Below are positions 8,910 to 17,137 of a stretch of DNA of 64,000 bases, piece after piece. Both the position numbers and the translations under genes were made by a program. Origin of the DNA: an uncultured Lachnospiraceae bacterium (lineage in GTDB: Bacteria; Bacillota; Clostridia; Lachnospirales; Lachnospiraceae). The stretch covers positions 1 to 64,000 of the forward strand of contig CAJURT010000014.1 of NCBI GenBank assembly GCA_910588875.1. The letters are read 5' to 3'. How positions within the stretch are numbered: the first letter of the stretch is position 1; each line of letters starts with the position of its first letter. Below the pieces are notes generated by a model. It did not search any database, had not been told where the DNA came from, and saw only the letters and a list, made by a program, of their open reading frames with translations.

Positions 8910-9821
8910 ATGAGTAATTTTCAGCAGATGTTGAGCCAGGCGCTGGTGTCCGGGCAGCTTTGGACAGATGAGCCGATGAGCCGCCATACCACATTCCGGG
9001 TAGGCGGCCCGGCAGATTATTATGTGGAGGCGCAGACAGCGGCGGAACTGTCCCAGGTCCTGGGGCTCTGCCGCCGCCAGGAGGTGCCCTGCTATGTTGT
9101 GGGCAACGGCAGCAACCTGTTAGTGGGGGACGGGGGGTACCGGGGGGTGATCCTGTCGCTGGGGAAGCAGTTTTCCGGCGTGGAAAAAGCGGGGGAAGGG
9201 AAGCTTCTGGCTGGCGCCGGAGCCCTGCTGTCGGTGGTTGCGAAGACAGCCCTGAAGGAATCCCTGGCCGGCATGGAGTTCGCCTCCGGGATACCGGGGA
9301 CTGTGGGCGGCGCAGTGGTGATGAACGCAGGCGCTTACGGTTCGGAACTGGCGGATGTCTTAGGCTCTGTGATGCTTTTGGACCCGGAGGGGGAGGTGGG
9401 CAGGTTTTCCCCTGCCCAGCTGGAACTAGGGTACCGCAGCAGCAATATCCAGGCACGGGGATTGGTGGTGCTGCAGGCGGAATTCAACCTGGAGCCGGGG
9501 GAGGAAAAGCAGATTGCAGGCCGCATGGAGGAGTTGGCAGCCCAGAGGAGGGCAAAGCAGCCATTGGAATATCCCAGCGCCGGAAGCACCTTTAAGCGGC
9601 CGGAAGGGTATTTTGCAGGCCGGCTGATCGAGGAGGCAGGGCTGCGGGGGTTCTGTGTGGGGGGCGCCCAGGTGTCGGAAAAGCATTGTGGGTTTGTGGT
9701 GAACCGGGGCTCTGCCACAGCGGCAGACCTGCGGCAATTGTTTCGTGAGGTACAGCGGCGGGTGCGGGAGCATTCCGGGGTGGAACTGGAATTAGAGGTG
9801 AAGCTTCTGGGGGACTTTTAG
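8910..9821 (+). CDS. murB: UDP-N-acetylenolpyruvoylglucosamine reductase MurB
   Basis: FAD-dependent reduction of UDP-GlcNAc-enolpyruvate to UDP-MurNAc in cytosolic peptidoglycan precursor synthesis. FAD-binding motifs are TTFRVGGPADYYVEA, GNGSNLLVGDGGYRG and SGIPGTVGGAVVMNAGAYG. The catalytic serine is in PSAGSTFKRPEGYFAG, and CGFVVNRGSATAADL is near the C-terminus. The arrangement is that of the shorter Firmicutes type, 303 residues. The gene starts 72 bases after hprK and precedes rapZ by 45 bases. Confidence 0.95.
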   Translation: MSNFQQMLSQALVSGQLWTDEPMSRHTTFRVGGPADYYVEAQTAAELSQVLGLCRRQEVPCYVVGNGSNLLVGDGGYRGVILSLGKQFSGVEKAGEGKLLAGAGALLSVVAKTALKESLAGMEFASGIPGTVGGAVVMNAGAYGSELADVLGSVMLLDPEGEVGRFSPAQLELGYRSSNIQARGLVVLQAEFNLEPGEEKQIAGRMEELAAQRRAKQPLEYPSAGSTFKRPEGYFAGRLIEEAGLRGFCVGGAQVSEKHCGFVVNRGSATAADLRQLFREVQRRVREHSGVELELEVKLLGDF

Positions 9822-9866
9822 CAGGGGCCTGCCGGGGCACAAAAGAAAAGGTGGGAGGGAATTTAC

Positions 9867-10748
9867 ATGAAGCTGGTAATCGTTACAGGGATGTCCGGGG
9901 CAGGCAAGACGATTGCCCTTAAGATGCTGGAGGACCAGGGTTTCTATTGTGTGGACAATCTGCCGATTCCCCTTTTGGAGCCCTTTGCGCAGCTGGCGGT
10001 ACAACAGCCGTCCGTCCATGAACGGATTGCGCTGGGGATTGATATCCGCAGCGGGCAAGAACTGCCCCTGCTTTTGAATGTACTGGAGGATTGGAAGCAG
10101 AATGAGATGCCATGCCAGATCCTGTACCTGGATGCCAGCGATGAGACGCTGGTAAAGCGGTATAAGGAAACGAGGCGTTCCCATCCCCTGGCCGGGCGGG
10201 GCCGGGTGGACAGCGGGATCCGACAGGAAAGGGAGCGGCTGGGTTTCCTTAAGAAGAAGGCAGATATCATCATTGACACCAGCCAGCTGCTGACCAGGGA
10301 ACTGCGCCAGGAACTGGAACGGATTTTTTCAGAAGACCAGGGGTATGGGAACCTGTTTATCACCGTTCTGTCATTTGGGTACAAATATGGGATCCCGGCG
10401 GATGCGGACCTGGTATTTGATGTGAGGTTTTTGCCAAATCCCTATTATGTGGAGGAACTGCGCCAGCATACAGGGGAGGAGGCTACCGTACAGGCCTATG
10501 TCTGCCAGGGAGGGACGGCGGATGAGTTCCTGAATAAACTTTACGATATGCTGGAATTCCTGATCCCCAACTATGTGCTGGAGGGGAAAAACCAGCTGGT
10601 GATTGCAATTGGGTGTACCGGCGGCAAGCACCGTTCTGTGACCATAGCAGGGGCGGTTTACCAATATCTGAGCCGCCATGAGGAATTTGGCCTGAAAATT
10701 GAGCACAGGGATATCGAGAAGGACCGGGTGCGGAAAGAACAGGGGTGA
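9867..10748 (+). CDS. rapZ: RNase adapter / nucleotide-binding protein RapZ (YvcJ)
   Basis: P-loop protein of the RapZ/YvcJ family: the Proteobacterial member regulates GlmZ/GlmY turnover, and the Bacillus YvcJ member has nucleotide-binding and competence-linked roles. The Walker A motif GMSGAGKT is at residues 8-15, followed by GFYCVDNLP, SGIRQERERLGFLKKKADIIIDTS and the C-terminal block GCTGGKHRSVTIA. The length of 293 is normal. The yvcK gene that often follows it is absent; whiA starts 4 bases after the stop. Confidence 0.93.
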   Translation: MKLVIVTGMSGAGKTIALKMLEDQGFYCVDNLPIPLLEPFAQLAVQQPSVHERIALGIDIRSGQELPLLLNVLEDWKQNEMPCQILYLDASDETLVKRYKETRRSHPLAGRGRVDSGIRQERERLGFLKKKADIIIDTSQLLTRELRQELERIFSEDQGYGNLFITVLSFGYKYGIPADADLVFDVRFLPNPYYVEELRQHTGEEATVQAYVCQGGTADEFLNKLYDMLEFLIPNYVLEGKNQLVIAIGCTGGKHRSVTIAGAVYQYLSRHEEFGLKIEHRDIEKDRVRKEQG

Positions 10749-10752
10749 GGAT

Positions 10753-11718
10753 TTGTCATTTTCATCGAAAGTGAAGGAGGAACTTTCCCGGCAGCTGAGC
10801 ACAGCCCGTCACTGTCAGATTGCAGAGATTGCGGCGATTATCAGCCTCTGCGGGCGGATCCAGATTTCGGAACATGACAGATTTTGTATAAAAATCCATA
10901 CAGAAAATGCAGCAGTCGCAAGAAAGTACTTTACATTATTGCAAAAAACATTTAATATAAATACTGATGTTTCCATTCGTCAGGGCATGGAGGTTCGCAA
11001 AAGCCGGGTCTATACCGTGGGGATCCGCAGGCACCAGGACGCAATCCGGGTGCTTCGGGCCGTCAAACTGGTGGACCATACCGGTGAGATCGAGGAGAAC
11101 CTGTCCCTGGCGCAGAACGTGGTCATTCAGCAGAATTGCTGCCGGCGTGCCTTTATCCGGGGGGCGTTTCTGGCCGCCGGTTCGATCAGTGACCCGGAAA
11201 AGTTTTACCATTTTGAGATTGCCTGTGCCACAGAAGCCAAGGCAGTCCAGCTGCAGGGACTGATCCGCTCTTTTGGCCTGGATGCCAGGATTGTACAGAG
11301 AAAGAAGTACTTCGTGGCATATATCAAGGAGGGCAGTCAGATTGTAGATATCCTGAATGTGATGGAGGCGCCGGTTTCCCTGATGGAACTGGAGAACATA
11401 CGGATTCTCAAGGAGATGCGGGGGAGTGTGAACCGGCAGGTCAACTGCGAGACGGCGAATATCCATAAGACGGTATCCGCAGCGGTCAGGCAGGTGGAGG
11501 ATATCACCATCATACGGGATAAAATAGGTTTTGACAGCCTGCCGGAGAATCTCAGGGAGATTGCCCGGCTGCGCCTGGAAAAACCGGAGGCAACATTGAA
11601 AGAGCTGGGGGAAGCTCTTGAACCGCCTGTAGGGAAATCCGGTGTCAATCACCGGCTGCGCAAGCTTGGCAGCCTGGCGGAGAAGCTTCGGAACGGCAGA
11701 TCAGCTACAGAGGCGTGA
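10753..11718 (+). CDS. whiA: DNA-binding protein WhiA (TTG start)
   Basis: Conserved Gram-positive DNA-binding protein with a LAGLIDADG homing-endonuclease-like N-terminal fold and a C-terminal helix-turn-helix; it influences division and chromosome segregation. The start is TTG at 10753 (reads MSFSSKVKEELSRQ, the family N-terminus) with GGGGTGAGG overlapping the rapZ stop just upstream. An ATG at 10699 in the same frame is inside rapZ and is rejected. RRAFIRGAFLAAGSI is the endonuclease-like core motif, and LKELGEALEPPVGKSGVNHR is the HTH. 321 residues is the usual length. Confidence 0.93.
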   Translation: MSFSSKVKEELSRQLSTARHCQIAEIAAIISLCGRIQISEHDRFCIKIHTENAAVARKYFTLLQKTFNINTDVSIRQGMEVRKSRVYTVGIRRHQDAIRVLRAVKLVDHTGEIEENLSLAQNVVIQQNCCRRAFIRGAFLAAGSISDPEKFYHFEIACATEAKAVQLQGLIRSFGLDARIVQRKKYFVAYIKEGSQIVDILNVMEAPVSLMELENIRILKEMRGSVNRQVNCETANIHKTVSAAVRQVEDITIIRDKIGFDSLPENLREIARLRLEKPEATLKELGEALEPPVGKSGVNHRLRKLGSLAEKLRNGRSATEA

Positions 11719-11749
11719 AGGTGCGCCTGAAGAAATGAGGAGGATTATT

Positions 11750-12007
11750 ATGCAAAAAAAGACAATCACCATCGGTCTTTCGACAGGACTGGAAGCCAGG
11801 CCGGTAGCGATGCTGGTACAGATTGCCAGTCAGTACGAAAGTGCAATCTATGTGGAGGAGCAGAATGCCAGAGTTAATGCCAAAAGCATTATGGGCATGA
11901 TGACTCTTGGCATGAAAAGCGGCGATGTACTTACCATTTCTGCGGATGGAACGGATGAATTGGCTGCAATGAAGGAGATTGAGTGTTATCTTCTGGGGGC
12001 AAATTGA
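11750..12007 (+). CDS. HPr-family protein with Glu15, Crh-like
   Basis: An 85-residue HPr-fold protein. The PTS phosphorylation site GxHARP is GLEARP here, with Glu at position 15, while the regulatory serine is exactly at position 46 (NAKS46IMGMM). In Bacillus, Crh has Gln15 and Ser46, cannot carry PTS phosphate, and acts only as an HprK-phosphorylated co-regulator of CcpA. Its gene likewise follows whiA. I infer a Crh-type regulator, not a PTS carrier. The ATG at 11750 has AGGAGG 7 bases upstream. A strong terminator follows. Confidence 0.85.
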   Translation: MQKKTITIGLSTGLEARPVAMLVQIASQYESAIYVEEQNARVNAKSIMGMMTLGMKSGDVLTISADGTDELAAMKEIECYLLGAN

Positions 12008-12068
12008 GGGTTTGCCCGGCTCGGGGTGTGGGCAGAGATTGGGGATGACATTTACACATATAGGGGCG

Positions 12069-12097
12069 GGGGCGGCTTGGCCGCCCCTGTTTTTTTC
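12069..12097 (+). terminator. Intrinsic terminator after the hprK-crh-like operon
   Basis: GGGGCGGC (12069-12076), loop TTG, GCCGCCCC (12080-12087), then TG and a T-run. Confidence 0.9.
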
Positions 12098-12159
12098 TTT
12101 CAGGCATACTCTATGAAAGAGAGCAAGATTTTGATAAAATGTAGGAAAAGGAGGCAGGC

Positions 12160-12933
12160 ATGAGGATTTTAATGATTCGCCACGGGGATCCGGATTATGA
12201 GAGGGATACCCTGACAGAGAAAGGGCATCGGGAGGCGGCTTTGCTGGCAGAACTGGCGCCGGGGCTGGGACTGGGGGACTGTTACCAGTCACCCCTTGGC
12301 AGGGCGCAGGCAACGGCGGCCTATTGCCTGGAGAAGCTGGGGAAAGAGGCGGTTACCCTGGAATGGCTGCGGGAATTTCCGGCTAAGGTGGATATCAATG
12401 GCTCTGAAATACTTCAGGGGGCGTACACGGACACAAAAAGGGAGGGGGAGCATTTTGGCACGCGTATTGCCTGGGATATGGTGCCCTCTTACTGGGCAGA
12501 GCAGGCAGTGTATGCGGACCGGGAGGGATGGCGCCATTCAGAGGCAGCCCGGTGCAGTGACCTGGTTTCCGTCTACGATTCCGTGGCAACAGGGCTGGAT
12601 AAGCTTTTGGAGCAGTACGGGTATGTGAAGGAGGGGCACCATTACCGTGTGGTGAAGGAGAACACGGGGACGGTTACGTTCTTTTGCCATTTCGGAATTA
12701 CCTGTGTGCTGCTCTCCCATCTGTGGGACGTTTCCCCTTTTCTTCTCTGGCATACCTTGGCGCTGGCTCCCACATCTGTGACGGAAGTGGTGACAGAAGA
12801 GCGGCAGCAGGGGATCGCCATATTCCGAGCCCTGCGGCTGGGGGATATCTCCCATTTGTATGCGGGCGGGGAAGAGCCTTCATTTTCGGCCAGGTTTTGC
12901 GAGACGTATGGGAATCGGGGACAGAGGCATTAG
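12160..12933 (+). CDS. Histidine phosphatase family protein
   Basis: Phosphoglycerate-mutase-like phosphatase. The RHG catalytic motif is MIRHGDPDY (His8 is the predicted phospho-acceptor), SPLGRAQATA is the second conserved block, and FFCHFGITCVLL carries the second histidine. At 257 residues it is slightly long for the family. It has an AGGAGG site and is the first gene after a terminator, 33 bases before the aldolase, so it may belong to the salvage operon. Its substrate cannot be read from sequence. A sigma-54-like -24/-12 match lies inside the gene at 12455-12470. Confidence 0.8.
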   Translation: MRILMIRHGDPDYERDTLTEKGHREAALLAELAPGLGLGDCYQSPLGRAQATAAYCLEKLGKEAVTLEWLREFPAKVDINGSEILQGAYTDTKREGEHFGTRIAWDMVPSYWAEQAVYADREGWRHSEAARCSDLVSVYDSVATGLDKLLEQYGYVKEGHHYRVVKENTGTVTFFCHFGITCVLLSHLWDVSPFLLWHTLALAPTSVTEVVTEERQQGIAIFRALRLGDISHLYAGGEEPSFSARFCETYGNRGQRH

Positions 12934-12966
12934 CTGCCTATATACAAAGAGAGGGGAGGAACGGTT

Positions 12967-13587
12967 ATGGAGGAGTATGGAAGACAGCTTTCAGCGCTGA
13001 AGCAGGAGGTGCTGAACACGGCCAAGAAGGCATACCGGGAGAAACTGATGGCAGGAACCAGCGGGAATATGAGCGTGTTCTGGCCGGAGCGGGGATGGAT
13101 GGTGATCACACCGGGATCTTATGATTATGAGATCATGGAGGAAAAGGATATTGTGGTCACAGACCTGGACGGGCAGGTGGTGGAGGGCTGCCATAAGCCG
13201 TCTTCGGAGTGGAGGATGCATGGGGAGATCTATAAACACCTGCCCCATGTCAGGGCAGTGGTGCACACCCATTCTCCCTATGCCACCAGCTTTGCGGTGA
13301 ACCACCAGGAGATCCCGGTAGTGCTGATTGAAATGATTCCTTTTTTGAAGGGGAAGCTGGAGGTCAGCGCCTATGCCGAGCAGGGAAGCGCCCAGGTGGG
13401 GCTGAATGCGGTGCCCATCCTGGAGCGGAAGAATGCCTGCCTGATGGCAAACCACGGGGTGGTGGCAGTAGGGGAGACCATGGCCTCGGCTTATACCAAC
13501 AGCGTGTATGTGGAGGACACGGCCAGGATATACCATATGGCCCTCCAGGCCGGGAGGCCGGTGGTGATTCCGGGATACGAAGAATAA
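12967..13587 (+). CDS. Class II aldolase/adducin family sugar-phosphate aldolase
   Basis: Zinc-dependent aldolase of the L-fuculose-1-phosphate aldolase family, 206 residues. Predicted catalytic acid Glu81 (KPSSEWRMH) and zinc ligands His100 and His102 (HTHSPYAT) and His163 (ANHG) are present, as is the phosphate-binding GTSGN segment at 30-34. Close relatives include fuculose-phosphate aldolase, MtnB dehydratase and the Ald2/DrdA aldolases that cleave 5-methylthioribulose-1-phosphate or 5-deoxyribulose-1-phosphate to DHAP plus an aldehyde. The location two genes from mtnA favours the last role, by inference. The next gene is a dehydrogenase that could reduce the aldehyde product. Confidence 0.85.
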   Translation: MEEYGRQLSALKQEVLNTAKKAYREKLMAGTSGNMSVFWPERGWMVITPGSYDYEIMEEKDIVVTDLDGQVVEGCHKPSSEWRMHGEIYKHLPHVRAVVHTHSPYATSFAVNHQEIPVVLIEMIPFLKGKLEVSAYAEQGSAQVGLNAVPILERKNACLMANHGVVAVGETMASAYTNSVYVEDTARIYHMALQAGRPVVIPGYEE

Positions 13588-13608
13588 GGGACAGAGAAAG
13601 GAAAAAGG

Positions 13609-14610
13609 ATGAAAGGGATCTATTATGACGGGAAAGGGGCAGTGTACCGGGAGGATCTGCCCATGCCGGTGCCCGGGGAGGGGGAAAGCCTGATCCGGAT
13701 CCTCTGTGCGGGGGTCTGCAACACGGACAGGGAAGTGCTCCGGGGTTACAGACCCGATTTCAGGGGGGTCATGGGACATGAGTTTGTGGGGAGGGTGGAA
13801 GCATCCTCGGATCCTTCCTGGGTGGGACGCCGGGTGGTGGGGGAACTGAATGCTGGTTGCGGGCACTGTATCTATTGCCGCACCGGCAGGGAAAAACACT
13901 GCCTGGAGCGGAAGGTTATCGGCATGGACGGGAAGGATGGCTGCTTTGCAGAGTATATGGTATTGGCAACCCATTTGCTCCATGAGGTGCCTCCGGGGCT
14001 GCCTTCCGAGGAGGCGCTGTTGACAGAGCCCCTGGCGGCTGCCCTGGAGATCCCGAAGCAGGTCCATATGGATCCCGACACAAGGGTTGCCATCATTGGC
14101 GACGGGCGCCTGGCATATTTGATTGCCTCCGTGCTGCAGCTTTACGGCACGGATCTGGTGATTGTGGGGAAGCACCCGGACAAGCTTGGGCAGTTTGCCA
14201 ATATGGGGGAGACCTGGGAACTGGAACAGGCAAAAAGGAGGTTTGACAGCCCGGATGACACATTTGAGACCGTGGTGGAGGCTTCCGGATCTCCCTCGGG
14301 CCTGGAACTGGCTTCCGGCCTGGTGCGCAGGCAGGGAACGATCATACTTAAAAGCACGTATGCGGGAAGCGTGGATGTGGATATGAGCCGTTTTGTGGTC
14401 AATGAGGTCACGGTGAAGGGAAGCCGCTGCGGCCCCTTTGAGCCGGCGCTGCGTTTGCTGGAAAAAGGGTTAGTGAAGCTTTTGCCGGTGGAATTTTTTG
14501 CCTTGGAGGACTGGGAGGAAGCTTTTGGTTCTGGGGCATTTAAGGCTGGTTTTTCGGTAGATGGGAAAGGAGGGCAACATGGAAGAGTTAAAGCAGGTCA
14601 CCCATATTGA
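13609..14610 (+). CDS. Zinc-dependent alcohol dehydrogenase (MDR family)
   Basis: Medium-chain dehydrogenase/reductase of 333 residues. Catalytic-zinc candidates are Cys37 (GVCNTD) and His57 (GHEF). A structural-zinc cluster is complete: Cys84, Cys87, Cys90 and Cys98 in CGHCIYCRTGREKHC. The nucleotide-binding half begins around VAIIGDGRLAYLIASVLQ. Substrate is not readable. In the cluster context it could reduce methylthioacetaldehyde or acetaldehyde from the neighbouring aldolase. It starts 21 bases after the aldolase, and its 3' end overlaps mtnA by 32 bases, so the three are translationally linked. Confidence 0.85.
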   Translation: MKGIYYDGKGAVYREDLPMPVPGEGESLIRILCAGVCNTDREVLRGYRPDFRGVMGHEFVGRVEASSDPSWVGRRVVGELNAGCGHCIYCRTGREKHCLERKVIGMDGKDGCFAEYMVLATHLLHEVPPGLPSEEALLTEPLAAALEIPKQVHMDPDTRVAIIGDGRLAYLIASVLQLYGTDLVIVGKHPDKLGQFANMGETWELEQAKRRFDSPDDTFETVVEASGSPSGLELASGLVRRQGTIILKSTYAGSVDVDMSRFVVNEVTVKGSRCGPFEPALRLLEKGLVKLLPVEFFALEDWEEAFGSGAFKAGFSVDGKGGQHGRVKAGHPY

Positions 14611-15649
14611 CAATGTAAAGCTGGGGGAAGACGGGGCATCGGTGGTGATTATTGACCAGACCCAGCTTCCATCGAGGACGGAATACCTGGTGCTGAGGAC
14701 GGCAGAGGATATCTATGATGCCATATTCGAGTTAAAGGTGCGGGGGGCTCCGGCCATCGGGATCTGTGCAGGCTTTGGCATTTACATCCTGGCAAAGGGG
14801 ATTGGGACAGAGGATTATGAGGAATTTTACAGCCGGTTTTGCAGATACAAGGAGTATCTGGATTCGGCCAGGCCCACGGCGGTGAATTTAAGCTGGGCGC
14901 TTAACCGCATGGAGCGGGTAGTAACCTCCCGCCGGGAACTGGGAGTGGAGGGGATATTGGGACTTTTGAAGAAGGAGTGCATTGCCATCCAAAAGGAGGA
15001 TATGGCGATGTGCCGGAAGATCTCGGAGTATGGCCTTTCCCTTTTGAAGGACGGGGACGGGATCCTGACCCACTGCAATGCAGGGCCGCTTGCCACCTCC
15101 CGCTATGGCACGGCCCTGGGGCCGTTGTTTCTGGGGAAAGAGCAGGGGATGGAGTTTAAGGTGTTTGCCGATGAGACCCGCCCCCTTTTACAGGGAGCCA
15201 GGCTCACCTCCTATGAACTGCAGAAAGCAGGGATTGACGTGACATTGATCTGTGATAACATGGCAAGCCTGGTGATGAAAAACGGATGGATCCAGGCGTG
15301 CCTGGTGGGCTGTGACCGGGTGGCGGCCAATGGGGATGTGGCCAATAAGATCGGCACCAGCGGGGTGGCGGTCCTTGCAAAGTATTACGGGATCCCTTTT
15401 TATGTGCTGGGGCCTGGTTCCACGATTGACCTTAGCTGCCCAAGGGGGGAGGATATCCGGATCGAATTGCGCAGCCCGGATGAGGTCAAGAAGAAATTTT
15501 ATCAAACCCCTGTGGCATTGGAGGAGGTAAAATGTTATAATCCGGCATTTGACGTGACGGACCACTCCCTGATTACTGCGATCATAACGGAGCGGGGTAT
15601 TTGTTACCCTCCGTACAAAGAGAGCCTGACAAGGTTCAAAGAAGGGTGA
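14579..15649 (+). CDS. mtnA: S-methyl-5-thioribose-1-phosphate isomerase (MtnA / DrdI type)
   Basis: Aldose-ketose isomerase of the eIF2B-like family, converting 5-methylthioribose-1-phosphate to the ribulose form; the same fold serves 5-deoxyribose-1-phosphate. Catalytic Cys166 (ILTHCNAGPLATSRYGTA) and Asp246 (GCDRVAANGDVANKIGT) are in place, as is KVRGAPAIG near residue 53. The start at 14579 (MEELKQ) has AGGAGGG 4 bases upstream; an ATG at 14561 precedes that site and is rejected. No mtnB/C/D methionine-salvage genes are nearby, so full methionine regeneration is not indicated. Confidence 0.92.
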   Translation: MEELKQVTHIDNVKLGEDGASVVIIDQTQLPSRTEYLVLRTAEDIYDAIFELKVRGAPAIGICAGFGIYILAKGIGTEDYEEFYSRFCRYKEYLDSARPTAVNLSWALNRMERVVTSRRELGVEGILGLLKKECIAIQKEDMAMCRKISEYGLSLLKDGDGILTHCNAGPLATSRYGTALGPLFLGKEQGMEFKVFADETRPLLQGARLTSYELQKAGIDVTLICDNMASLVMKNGWIQACLVGCDRVAANGDVANKIGTSGVAVLAKYYGIPFYVLGPGSTIDLSCPRGEDIRIELRSPDEVKKKFYQTPVALEEVKCYNPAFDVTDHSLITAIITERGICYPPYKESLTRFKEG

Positions 15650-15761
15650 ACAAATTGCATTAAAAAAGAAAAACATCTTGTTTTTTGTCAGATTTCATAG
15701 TACAAATAAAGGGGTGATATTATTACCAATTACCCTTTATCAAGAAGGAGGATATGGCACT

Positions 15762-16985
15762 ATGAAAAAAATGGTTGGTTTGATGATGGCAATGGCAATG
15801 GCAGGGACACTGCTTACAGGCTGCGGCGGGGGCGGAACTTCCCAGGATGCCACCACGGCGGCTGCCCAGGGAGAAACACAGGCCGAAGCAAAAGAAAGCC
15901 AGGCTGAGGCTCCGGCGGAGAGTGAGGCAGCAGGCGGTGAGGCTGCCGGCGCTGCTTTGAAGATTGCGATTGTAAGCAGCCCGTCGGGGGTGGATGACGG
16001 TTCCTTCAATGAGGATAACTACAATGGGATCCTTGCCTTTATTGAGTCTCATCCGGATGCAACCGTAACTCCGGTGCGGGAGGAGACCGGCGACACGGCG
16101 GCGGCGGTACAGGCGGTACAGGATATTGTGGCGGATTATGATGTGATTGTCTGCTGTGGATTCCAGTTTGCCGCCATCGGCGCGATTGCCAATGACAACC
16201 CGGATGTGAAGTTTTTGCTGGTGGATTCCTATCCCTGTGATGCGGAGGGGACGGAGGTTGCCTGTGACAACGTGTATGCCATGCAGTTTAAGGAGCAGGA
16301 GAGCGGGTTCTTTGCCGGGATGGCTGCCGCTTTAGAGACCAAGAGCGGTAAGGTGGCTGTGGTTAACGGCATCGCTTATCCCTCCAACGTGAACTACCAG
16401 TATGGTTTTGAGTCCGGCGTGAATTATGCCAATGCCAAGCTGGGGGCATCCGCAGAGGTGGTGGAGATCGCTTCCTACGCAGGGACCGATGTGACCAACG
16501 CCAATGTGGGGGGCAACTATGTGGGGAGTTTTGCAGATGAGGCTACCGGCAAGGTGGTGGGCAAGGCATTGATTGACCAGGGCTGTGACATTATTTTTGT
16601 AGCCGCAGGCGGTTCCGGGAACGGGGTGTTTACCGCGGCAAAGGAAGCTGCCGGAGTGAAGGTGATTGGGTGCGACGTGGATCAGTACGATGACGGCGCC
16701 AACGGTTCCGAGAACATTATGCTGACCTCCGGGCTGAAGGTGATGGGAATGAACGTGGAGAAGCAGCTGGAAGCCATTGCAGAGGGCAGCTTTGCAGGCG
16801 GCAACGAACTTTTGGGGGCTGATACGGATTCCACCGGGTTCGTGAAAGAGGACGGGCGCCACCAGATGTCCGCGGAGACGGTGGAGAAGCTGGAAGAGGC
16901 TTATGGCCTGGTGAAGGACGGCACGATTGTCCCGGCTGCCAATTTCAATGACATCCAGCCGGATGATTTCCCCGGACTTAAATAA
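15762..16985 (+). CDS. BMP-family ABC transporter substrate-binding lipoprotein
   Basis: Extracellular nucleoside-binding component of a BmpA/PnrA/NupN-type importer. Signal MKKMVGLMMAMAMAGTLLTGC ends in a lipobox LTGC, then comes a low-complexity Ala/Glu linker to about residue 60. The binding domain starts at LKIAIVSSPSGVDDGSFNE (the family's DxGSFN motif). The ATG at 15762 has AAGGAGG upstream. The 112-base gap after mtnA contains a weak A/T hairpin (15669-15685) and no clear promoter. Neighbouring MtnA and deaminase genes suggest that the ligand is a modified purine nucleoside; that part is inference. Confidence 0.9.
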   Translation: MKKMVGLMMAMAMAGTLLTGCGGGGTSQDATTAAAQGETQAEAKESQAEAPAESEAAGGEAAGAALKIAIVSSPSGVDDGSFNEDNYNGILAFIESHPDATVTPVREETGDTAAAVQAVQDIVADYDVIVCCGFQFAAIGAIANDNPDVKFLLVDSYPCDAEGTEVACDNVYAMQFKEQESGFFAGMAAALETKSGKVAVVNGIAYPSNVNYQYGFESGVNYANAKLGASAEVVEIASYAGTDVTNANVGGNYVGSFADEATGKVVGKALIDQGCDIIFVAAGGSGNGVFTAAKEAAGVKVIGCDVDQYDDGANGSENIMLTSGLKVMGMNVEKQLEAIAEGSFAGGNELLGADTDSTGFVKEDGRHQMSAETVEKLEEAYGLVKDGTIVPAANFNDIQPDDFPGLK

Positions 16986-16997
16986 TGCGACAAAATT

Positions 16998-17040
16998 CCG
17001 GCTCGTAGGATTCTGCTTGGAATGCCTATGGGCCGGTTTT
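16998..17040 (+). terminator. Stem-loop with T4 between the binding protein and ATPase genes
   Basis: CCGGCTCGTAGG (16998-17009) pairs with CCTATGGGCCGG (17025-17036) with two G.U pairs, followed by TTTT. In binding-protein operons such structures commonly give partial termination or protect the upstream mRNA. Confidence 0.55.
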
Positions 17041-17137
17041 CCATTTCCATGGGGATATCCTCCGTGAATAAGGGCGTGAGCACACTGGTTTACGGAGGGC
17101 AGGGGACAAAGAGATAGCCGGATGAAGGAGGGATGGT

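Noticed and set aside
12100..12160. SAM or purine riboswitch for the salvage cluster
   Set aside because: Only about 60 bases lie between the terminator and the first gene, too short, with no aptamer-like pairing.
14561..14578. Earlier mtnA start at 14561
   Set aside because: The ribosome site AGGAGGG lies inside this segment, just before the ATG at 14579, and the MtnA family N-terminus fits the later start.
15666..15690. A/T-rich hairpin before the BMP gene as a terminator
   Set aside because: The stem AAAAACA/TGTTTTT is only 7 bp and A/T-rich, too weak to call; the operon probably continues through it.
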